NCBI GenBank assembly: GCA_913031655.1
Contig: CAJWFY010000013.1
Coordinates: 1 to 20,019, forward strand
DNA from: an uncultured Flavobacteriaceae bacterium
GTDB lineage: Bacteria > Bacteroidota > Bacteroidia > Flavobacteriales > Flavobacteriaceae
DNA: 20,019 nt
Direction of reading: 5' to 3'
This document shows positions 14,386 through 20,019 of this stretch, piece by piece (within the stretch, counting starts at the first letter, position 1; each line of letters opens with the position of its first letter). The notes under the pieces were generated by a model. That model ran no database searches. It was not told the DNA's origin and saw only the letters and a program-made list of their open reading frames with translations. The translations under genes and the position numbers were made by a program.

Positions 14386-16323
14386 TTGATATCTAAAACA
14401 ACAATCGATAAAGTTTTTGAGCAGTCACTTGTAGAAGAAGTGGTAGGAGATTTTGTTCAGTTAAAAAAAACAGGATCAAACTTTAAAGGATTAAGCCCTT
14501 TTTCAAATGAAAAAACTCCAAGTTTTGTTGTTTCTCCAGTTAAACAAATTTGGAAAGATTTTAGTAGCGGAAAAGGTGGTAATGCTGTCGCTTTTTTAAT
14601 GGAACATGAACACTTTACTTATCCAGAAGCAATAAAGTATTTAGCTAGAAAGTATAATATAGAAATTGAAGAAACTCAACTAAATTCTATAGATAAAGAG
14701 AAGGCTAGTGAAAGAGAAAGTTTATATATAATTTCAGAATATGCAAAAGAATTTTTTAAAAACACCTTAATAAATTCAAGTCAAGGTAAAACAGTTGGAT
14801 TAACTTATTTTAAGGAAAGAGGTTTTAGTGACGAAACAATTGAAAAATATGATCTTGGGTTTTCTCCTAATGATCAAAGTTATTTTTCAAATTCTGCTAT
14901 AGAAAAAGGTTATGACAAGGGGTTTTTAGAGAAATCTGGTTTAACAATTTTTCAAAATTCTAAATCAATTGACAGATTTAGAGGGAGGATTATTTTTCCT
15001 ATTCACAGCATGTCTGGAAGAATTTTAGGTTTTGGAGGGAGAATATTAAATACTGAAATTAAAACTGCAAAATATTTAAACTCGCCTGAAAGTTTAATTT
15101 ACTTTAAAAGTAAAATTCTTTATGGTATTTATTTTGCTAAACAGGAAATCGCAAAACTCGATAATTGTTATATTGTTGAGGGTTATACTGATGTGATTCA
15201 GCTTCATCAAAAGGGGATTAAAAATGTTGTTTCATCTTCTGGGACTGCACTTTCTTTAGATCAAGTCACCTTAATTAGAAGGTTAACCTCTAATATCACC
15301 ATGCTTTTTGATGGAGATAAAGCTGGAGTAAACGCAACTTTAAGAGGGATAGATCTAATATTATCAGCAGGGTTAAATGTTAGCGTATGTTCTTTTCCAG
15401 AAGGAGAAGATCCTGATAGTTATAGTCAAAACAGAAGTTTTGAGGAAGTAAATGATTTTTTAATCAAAAATTCTCAAGATTTCATACAATTTAAAGCTTC
15501 TATTTTAGTAAAAGAAAGTAAGGATAATCCTATTTTAAAAGCAAAAACTATTAATGAAATAGTAAATAGTATAGCAATAATTCCTGACAGAATAAAACAA
15601 GAGCTTTATGTAAAACATTGTTCTAGTATTATGGATGTTTCAGAAGAAGTATTATTCAACTCTTTAGCTCAACGAACTAAAAATGAAATTCCTGCTATAT
15701 CTAAAAAAAGAATTTCTAAAGTCGAAAAAACTTCAAAACTTCAAAAAATTAATATTTTATTTGAATTAGAAAGAAAGATCATCGAGATATTATTATTGTA
15801 CGGATATAAAGAAGAGCAGTTTGAAGAACTTATATTAAAAAATGATGATGATGGGAATGTTTTATTAGAACCGGTATTAGTGAAGTCAATAGTCTACAAA
15901 AAGATTTTTTTGGACCTTCAACAAGATGAAATAGAATTCACTAACGATTCTTTTAAGATACTTTACGCAAAAATAATTGAAGAATTTCAAGAAAATGAAA
16001 AATTAGTATTGGATGTTTTTTTAAACTCAATGGATGAAGAGCTGTCTAATCAAGTAACCTCAATATTAATGAGTGAAGACCAATATCAGTTACATGATTG
16101 GCTTAGTAAAGACATATTAGTGAAAGCTAAAAATAAAGTTGTGGGTCAACTAGTGACAGAGACTATTTTAAGTTTAAGAACTTACTTGATAAATGAAAAG
16201 GTTAAAGAATTACAAACAGAGACCAAGAAAAGTAACACAGATAATTCAGAAATTCTTAAAGAAATTAATGATTATTATAAGCTGAAATCCCTTCTTTCTA
16301 AAAAATTAAATAGAGTTATTTGA
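14386..16323 (+). CDS. dnaG: DNA primase DnaG lacking canonical zinc-binding residues
   Basis: DnaG synthesises RNA primers at the replication fork together with DnaB helicase. The 645 residues have an N-terminal zinc-ribbon-like domain (1 to about 95), a catalytic core (about 110-370) with the RNA polymerase-like RFRGRIIFPI block (197-206), and a Toprim fold with EGYTD (E265) and DGDKAG (D309, D311). The C-terminal helicase-binding region is rich in charged helices. The start is TTG at 14386: an in-frame stop lies at 14368-14370, no ATG lies between, and the first internal ATG is after residue 70, beyond the zinc-domain motifs. The usual CPFH and CFGC ligands read SPFS (37-40) and DFSS (58-61), so all four Zn ligands are gone while EKTPSF and GKGGNAV are retained. 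It converges on nadE with a one-base gap. Confidence 0.95.
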   Translation: MISKTTIDKVFEQSLVEEVVGDFVQLKKTGSNFKGLSPFSNEKTPSFVVSPVKQIWKDFSSGKGGNAVAFLMEHEHFTYPEAIKYLARKYNIEIEETQLNSIDKEKASERESLYIISEYAKEFFKNTLINSSQGKTVGLTYFKERGFSDETIEKYDLGFSPNDQSYFSNSAIEKGYDKGFLEKSGLTIFQNSKSIDRFRGRIIFPIHSMSGRILGFGGRILNTEIKTAKYLNSPESLIYFKSKILYGIYFAKQEIAKLDNCYIVEGYTDVIQLHQKGIKNVVSSSGTALSLDQVTLIRRLTSNITMLFDGDKAGVNATLRGIDLILSAGLNVSVCSFPEGEDPDSYSQNRSFEEVNDFLIKNSQDFIQFKASILVKESKDNPILKAKTINEIVNSIAIIPDRIKQELYVKHCSSIMDVSEEVLFNSLAQRTKNEIPAISKKRISKVEKTSKLQKINILFELERKIIEILLLYGYKEEQFEELILKNDDDGNVLLEPVLVKSIVYKKIFLDLQQDEIEFTNDSFKILYAKIIEEFQENEKLVLDVFLNSMDEELSNQVTSILMSEDQYQLHDWLSKDILVKAKNKVVGQLVTETILSLRTYLINEKVKELQTETKKSNTDNSEILKEINDYYKLKSLLSKKLNRVI

Positions 16324-16324
16324 T

Positions 16325-17110
16325 TTATTTTAGTTCTTCAGGAATTAAATAAACTGGAATTGGACTCATCTTGTGAAGATTTTGTTTGTTAAGCTTAATT
16401 AAAATATCAAAAACTTCTTTTTCTCTTCCTTTAAATTCTGATGAATTCTTCCCAAAATCTTTTTGCTTCATAGCCCATTCTAGTTCACTATACGTTGCCC
16501 CAATTTGATCTTCATCAGTTCTTTCGTCATCCCATAGTCCATCAGTTGGTTTTGCAATTAGAATTTCCTGGTTAATATTTAAATATTCAGATAATTCAAA
16601 AACTTCAGTTTTATATAGATCTGCAATTGGACTAATATCTACTCCTCCATCACCATATTTGGTATAAAATCCTATTCCAAAATCTTCAACTTTATTTCCA
16701 GTACCAACAACTAAGTAATTATTCAAGCTAGCATAATAATATAAGGAAGTCATTCTTAGTCTAGATCTTGAATTAGCAAGAGATAATAAGTTATTTCTTT
16801 GATTAACTTCATCAACTGAGTTTTTAAATGAATCAAAGGTGTTACTGAGGTCTATAGTCTTAGAAGAAACATTATTGAAGTTTGAAGACAACCATTTAAT
16901 ATGTTCTGTTGCCCTACTGTGTTCATTTGAATTTTGAAAAATTGGCATGTCTAAACATAATGTAGGTAAGCCTGTTTTAGCACATAATGTTGAAGTTAAT
17001 GCCGAATCAATTCCTCCAGAAATTCCTATCACAAATCCTTTTGTGTTAGAGTTTTCTAAATAATCTTTAAGCCAATTAATAATGTTTTTTGAAATTTCTG
17101 ATGAATTCAT
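16325..17110 (-). CDS. nadE: NH3-dependent NAD+ synthetase
   Basis: The enzyme amidates nicotinic acid adenine dinucleotide to NAD+ using ATP, the last step of NAD synthesis. The 261 residues contain the N-type ATP pyrophosphatase loop ISGGIDSALTS (30-40), the substrate loop GTGNKVEDFGIGFYTKYGDGG, and KPTDGLWDDERTDED near the C-terminus. There is no N-terminal nitrilase/glutaminase domain, so it is the short ammonia-dependent type. It is transcribed divergently from gldB across a 90-nt gap and ends one base from the dnaG stop, so transcripts of the two must overlap or stop inside the neighbour's 3' end. Identity is secure. Confidence 0.95.
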   Translation of the reverse strand: MNSSEISKNIINWLKDYLENSNTKGFVIGISGGIDSALTSTLCAKTGLPTLCLDMPIFQNSNEHSRATEHIKWLSSNFNNVSSKTIDLSNTFDSFKNSVDEVNQRNNLLSLANSRSRLRMTSLYYYASLNNYLVVGTGNKVEDFGIGFYTKYGDGGVDISPIADLYKTEVFELSEYLNINQEILIAKPTDGLWDDERTDEDQIGATYSELEWAMKQKDFGKNSSEFKGREKEVFDILIKLNKQNLHKMSPIPVYLIPEELK

Positions 17111-17155
17111 TAATTATATTATAAAATGTTTTAGAATTATTGATTTAGTTTATGC

Positions 17156-17163
17156 TAATTTTG
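17156..17163 (+). promoter_or_regulatory. Candidate -7 box of gldB-gldC
   Basis: TAATTTTG fits TAnnTTTG and lies 37 nt before the gldB ATG in the 90-nt gap shared with divergent nadE. The -33 region is only TTTT at 17129-17132 (23-nt spacer). No equally good box was seen for nadE on the minus strand; the nearest is TAATTTTA-like. Confidence 0.35.
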
Positions 17164-17200
17164 ATGTTTATGTGAGTATTAAATGTAAAATTAATGTTTT

Positions 17201-18142
17201 ATGAGTGATTTTAAAATTTACAAAGTTATTTTATTTATTTTTTTATTAAATATAATGTCGTGTTCTGAAAAACAAAACGAGTCTAGCTTAGAAATTATTC
17301 GTTTTGAAAATGAGTTTCATAATTCAAGTGAGCAATCACTTCCTTTATTAATCGAAAAATATCCTTTTTTTTTTCCAAATGAATATCCAATGTCAATTTG
17401 GAATGATTCATTAAAAGATTCTATAAAATTGGAATTACATGATGAAACTTTAAAGATATTTCATAATCTTGATACAATTTCAAAAGAAATTGAATTGATT
17501 TTTGATAATTCTAAAAAAATATTTTCGAATTTTTCACCACCTAAGGTCTTTACGTTAAATTCTCAATCAGAGTATTCAAATAGAGTTATTTATGCTGATT
17601 CTTTATTATTTATTTCACTGGATTCTTATTTGGGAGAGAAGTATTATGAAGAAATACCTAATTATATTTCTCAGACTATGAATAAAAAATTTATAACAAA
17701 TGATATAGCTCTTAAGTTATCAGAAAAATACGTTAATAAAGACTCAGACAGAACTCTTTTGTCCGAAATGATTTATCATGGTAAAATACTGTTTATTAAT
17801 AATTTATTATTAACTAACAGTGAAGAATATTTGTTGTTTCATACTACTAAAAATAAAATTCAATGGATTAATGATAACGAGTATAGTATTTGGGCTTATT
17901 TCATTGAAAATGAATATTTATATAATACTAATGATGAGTTAAAAGCTAGATTTATTTTAATTTCGCCTTATTCCAAATTCAATTTAGATATTGATAAAGA
18001 GTCACCAGGGAGTATAGGTAAATGGTTGGGATTTAAGATTGTAAGTTCTTTTATGAATAACAATAGTATTAGCGTTGAAGAGTTAATAAAAGAAGATTAT
18101 TATAAAATTTTTAAAAAATCAAATTATAAACCAAAAAAGTAA
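17201..18142 (+). CDS. gldB: Gliding motility lipoprotein GldB
   Basis: GldB is an essential component associated with Bacteroidota gliding motility and the type 9 secretion-linked machinery; its biochemical activity is not established. The 313 residues start with a lipoprotein signal: short N-region, hydrophobic VILFIFLLNIM, then lipobox ending at C21 (I-M-S-C). The mature part begins SEKQNESS. Further features consistent with GldB are FENEFHNS, EKYPFFFPNEYP, a helical middle, and the C-terminal SPGSIGKWLGFKIVSSFM stretch. It overlaps gldC by one base (TAATG), and the order nadE, gldB, gldC, engB is one I associate with flavobacteria. The family call is confident. Homologues also occur in non-gliding members, so motility of this organism is not proven. 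Confidence 0.9.
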   Translation: MSDFKIYKVILFIFLLNIMSCSEKQNESSLEIIRFENEFHNSSEQSLPLLIEKYPFFFPNEYPMSIWNDSLKDSIKLELHDETLKIFHNLDTISKEIELIFDNSKKIFSNFSPPKVFTLNSQSEYSNRVIYADSLLFISLDSYLGEKYYEEIPNYISQTMNKKFITNDIALKLSEKYVNKDSDRTLLSEMIYHGKILFINNLLLTNSEEYLLFHTTKNKIQWINDNEYSIWAYFIENEYLYNTNDELKARFILISPYSKFNLDIDKESPGSIGKWLGFKIVSSFMNNNSISVEELIKEDYYKIFKKSNYKPKK

Positions 18143-18477
18143 TGAAAAAAACTAAAATAATTTTTGATGTAGAATTAGATGAAAATAAAATTCCAGAAAA
18201 AATTTCTTGGTCAGCAAGCGATGGCGGTGTTAAGGCTGAAGAGTCTAAAGCTGTGTTTGTGTCAGTTTGGGATGATAAAGCTCAAGAAACTCTTAAAATA
18301 GATTTGTGGACTAAAGACATGCCTCTAGATCAAATGAATATATTTTTTCACCAAACATTAGTTAGTATGAGTGATACGTTTTTAAGATCAACTCAGAATG
18401 AAAAAATGACTGATTCATTTAAGCAGTTTTGTGATTATTTCGCAGAAAATCTTAAAATTAAATTACCTCCTAATTAA
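18142..18477 (+). CDS. gldC: Gliding motility protein GldC
   Basis: GldC is a small cytoplasmic protein that accompanies GldB and improves gliding efficiency in studied flavobacteria; its molecular function is unknown. The 111 residues show no signal peptide or membrane segment. They contain the characteristic ENKIPEKISWSASDGG, VSVWDD, LKIDLWTKDMPLDQM and FFHQTLVSMSDTFLRST segments. Its ATG shares its A with the last base of the gldB stop (TAATG), so translation is likely coupled. The last 8 bases overlap the 3' end of engB on the other strand. Identity is confident from sequence and context. Confidence 0.92.
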   Translation: MKKTKIIFDVELDENKIPEKISWSASDGGVKAEESKAVFVSVWDDKAQETLKIDLWTKDMPLDQMNIFFHQTLVSMSDTFLRSTQNEKMTDSFKQFCDYFAENLKIKLPPN

Positions 18478-19057
18478 GACTTTGAATTTTATTTAATATT
18501 TCTTTTCTGCCACTTTTATTTTTTGAAGAACTTACTATGAATTTGGGAGATAATTTTATGGTATTTATAATTTTACTAATGTAATTGTCAGCTTTTGTTT
18601 CCTTTTCACTTTTATTAAGTTTATCAGTTTTGGTGAAAATAATTTTAAAAAGTATATTATTTTCATTTAGCCAATTCATAAATTCAATATCAATTTTTTG
18701 TGGATTTAGTCTAATATCTATTAAAACAAAAGTTAATGTAATAGAAGGCCTGTTTGTGAAATAATCTACTATTATATTTTCGATTTTTTTTTTTTCTTTT
18801 TTGGAAGTTTTTGCATAACCATATCCAGGTAAATCAACTAAAAACCAACTGTTGTTAATTAAGAAGTGATTAATCAACAATGTTTTTCCCGGAGTTCCTG
18901 AAATCTTAGCTAACTTTTTATTTTGGGTAAGCATATTTATCAAAGAAGATTTACCAACATTTGATCTGCCTATAAAGGCGAATTCTGATAATTCTTTTGA
19001 GGGGCAATCTTTAGCTGTTATGCTACTTTTTATAAAAACAGATGTTTTAATTTCCAT
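18470..19057 (-). CDS. engB: Ribosome biogenesis GTP-binding protein EngB (YihA/YsxC)
   Basis: EngB is an essential TRAFAC GTPase acting in large ribosomal subunit assembly. The 195 residues are standard length, with G1 GRSNVGKSS (30-38), G2 Thr in SGTPGKT (53-59), G3 DLPGYGYAKTS (75-85), G4 TKTDKL (142-147) and G5-like VSSSKNKSG near 175-183. It is encoded one base after the alpha/beta hydrolase on the same strand (gap at 19058), so the two form a unit. Its 3' end overlaps gldC by 8 bp in tail-to-tail orientation. Identity is secure. Confidence 0.95.
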   Translation of the reverse strand: MEIKTSVFIKSSITAKDCPSKELSEFAFIGRSNVGKSSLINMLTQNKKLAKISGTPGKTLLINHFLINNSWFLVDLPGYGYAKTSKKEKKKIENIIVDYFTNRPSITLTFVLIDIRLNPQKIDIEFMNWLNENNILFKIIFTKTDKLNKSEKETKADNYISKIINTIKLSPKFIVSSSKNKSGRKEILNKIQSLN

Positions 19058-19058
19058 T

Positions 19059-19826
19059 TTAGAAGCCCTTTGTAGAAAACCATTTTTCTACTATTACATT
19101 AAATTCATCAGGATATTCCATCATTGGAGCATGACCGCATTTTTTTAACCAAAATAGATCAGAATTAGGTAGAAGTTTGTGAAATTCATTTGCTACTTCT
19201 GGAGGGGTTACCTTGTCATTTTCACCCCAAATTAAAGCTGTAGGAATATTTATTTTAGGCAGATCATTTGCCATATTGTGTCTAATGGCGCTTTTAGCCA
19301 TTGCTAGTATTTTTATAACCTTCCTTCTATCGTTGACTGACTCGAAAACTTCATCTACAACTTCTTTTGTTGCTACTTTAGGAGAGTAAAAAACATCTTC
19401 TGTCTTTTTCTTTATAAACCCATAGTCTCCTCTTTTAGGATATGTATCTCCCATTGCATTTTCGTATAAACCTGAACTCCCGGTCAAGACTAAAGCTTTT
19501 GTATTTTCTGGGAATAGTTTTGAATGAATTAATCCAACATGACCACCAAGAGAATTGCCTACTAGAATAGCTTGGTCTAGGTTTAAGTATTTGATAAAAT
19601 TATTTATAAATTTTGCAAAATATTTAACATTAGTGTCCAGAAGAGAAGCCGTGTAGATTGGTAATTCAGGCATGAACACTTGATATCCTTTTTTAGGAAA
19701 GTGAGATATAAATCCTTCAAAATTACCTAACCCCCCCATTAAACCATGTAAAATTATCACAGGCTTACCTTCACCTTCTTTTAAATATCTAAAACCACCA
19801 CCTTCAAATTGTTGCTTAAATTTCAT
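19059..19826 (-). CDS. Alpha/beta fold hydrolase, substrate unknown
   Basis: This 255-residue protein is predicted to be cytoplasmic. It shows a complete alpha/beta hydrolase triad: oxyanion strand LHGLMGGLGNFEGF (26-39), nucleophile elbow VGNSLGGHVG (89-98) with S92, acid D204 in WGENDKVTPP, and H232 in KKCGHAPMMEYP. The helical cap lies at about 125-190. The overall look is of small esterases/C-C hydrolases. Nothing in the sequence fixes the substrate. In flavobacteria a hydrolase like this commonly separates engB from mraZ, so it is a conserved neighbour of the division/cell-wall cluster, but a role there is only inferred. The ATG at 19826 lies about 20 nt from a -7 box on the minus strand. 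Confidence 0.88.
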   Translation of the reverse strand: MKFKQQFEGGGFRYLKEGEGKPVIILHGLMGGLGNFEGFISHFPKKGYQVFMPELPIYTASLLDTNVKYFAKFINNFIKYLNLDQAILVGNSLGGHVGLIHSKLFPENTKALVLTGSSGLYENAMGDTYPKRGDYGFIKKKTEDVFYSPKVATKEVVDEVFESVNDRRKVIKILAMAKSAIRHNMANDLPKINIPTALIWGENDKVTPPEVANEFHKLLPNSDLFWLKKCGHAPMMEYPDEFNVIVEKWFSTKGF

Positions 19827-19846
19827 GTAAGGAAAAATATTTATTA

Positions 19847-19854
19847 CAAATATA
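19847..19854 (-). promoter_or_regulatory. Candidate -7 box of the hydrolase-engB unit
   Basis: Read on the minus strand this is TATATTTG, an exact TAnnTTTG match, 20 nt upstream of the hydrolase ATG. The -33 position at the standard spacing is AAAA on the minus strand, so only the -7 half is supported. Confidence 0.45.
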
Positions 19855-19978
19855 GGTAATTAGTAATTATAAATTTTAATGAAAAACTGATATAAAATCT
19901 AAAACTATATTTACTTAATATAATGATTATCAATACATTATCTTATTTAAAATACACTTATATTAAATTATTAACAAA

Positions 19979-20008
19979 GTGGTAAAAAGTGGTAAAAAGT
20001 GGTAAAAT
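19979..20008 (+). repeat. Three 10-bp direct repeats, probable MraZ operator
   Basis: GTGGTAAAAA, GTGGTAAAAA and GTGGTAAAAT follow each other without gaps (19979-19988, 19989-19998, 19999-20008), one helical turn apart. MraZ autoregulates the division/cell-wall (dcw) cluster by binding several TGGG-type boxes spaced by 10 bp; here the core is TGGT. The flanking hydrolase and engB are the usual flavobacterial neighbours of mraZ. I therefore infer that mraZ starts just right of the window. The remaining gap (19855-19978) is AT-rich with no clear ORF or hairpin. Confidence 0.7.
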
Positions 20009-20019
20009 TTCAATATATT

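Noticed and set aside
19926..19942. Two ATTATC words 11 bp apart upstream of the MraZ-like repeats; considered as DnaA-like or operator boxes
   Set aside because: Too short and AT-rich; no match to TTATCCACA and no further copies.

Overview
The window comes from a low-GC (roughly 30% by eye), densely packed chromosome of a Bacteroidota bacterium, most likely a flavobacterium. The evidence is the gldB-gldC gliding pair, the flavobacterial type of aromatic amino acid gene cluster with a DAHP synthase-chorismate mutase fusion, Bacteroidota-type -7 boxes (TAnnTTTG) before several genes, absence of obvious Shine-Dalgarno sequences, and protein sequences that read as flavobacterial. No mobile element, tRNA, rRNA or CRISPR array was seen. 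The window looks like core genome.

Layout. (1) 1-1588: the 3' end of a TonB-dependent-receptor-like outer membrane barrel gene, then a secreted barrel-like protein of the DUF6588 type with a TTG start. (2) 1613-4061: a methionine unit consisting of promoter, SAM-II type riboswitch, O-acetylhomoserine sulfhydrylase (metY) and homoserine O-acetyltransferase-like metX. (3) 4068-11125: an aromatic amino acid unit. A promoter-like sequence precedes a 26-codon leader ORF packed with Phe and Tyr codons, then mutually exclusive antiterminator and terminator hairpins, then eight tightly spaced genes: pheA, an aminotransferase, tyrA, DAHP synthase-chorismate mutase, rsgA, dtd, a MazG-like pyrophosphohydrolase and aroA. 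(4) 11146-16323: queA, rlmN, a polyprenyl diphosphate synthase and dnaG, all on the plus strand. (5) 16325-17110: nadE on the minus strand, converging on dnaG with a one-base gap. (6) 17156-18477: gldB-gldC, divergent from nadE. (7) 18470-19826: engB and an alpha/beta hydrolase on the minus strand, engB overlapping the end of gldC. (8) 19827-20019: an AT-rich divergent region ending in three exact-period 10-bp GTGGTAAAA repeats that look like MraZ operators, so the mraZ/division-cell wall cluster probably begins just past the right edge.

The most interesting signal is the leader at 4112-4250. A ribosome slowed on the FYFFFYF codon run would expose one arm of a 16-bp antiterminator. A ribosome that reaches the leader stop codon would cover that arm and let a GC-rich terminator form directly in front of pheA. 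This is textbook ribosome-mediated attenuation, here in a Bacteroidota aromatic operon that also carries ribosome-assembly and D-aminoacyl-tRNA proofreading genes. Other points of note are a DnaG primase whose four expected zinc ligands are all replaced, and a 9-nt perfect complement to the riboswitch loop lying just downstream of it.
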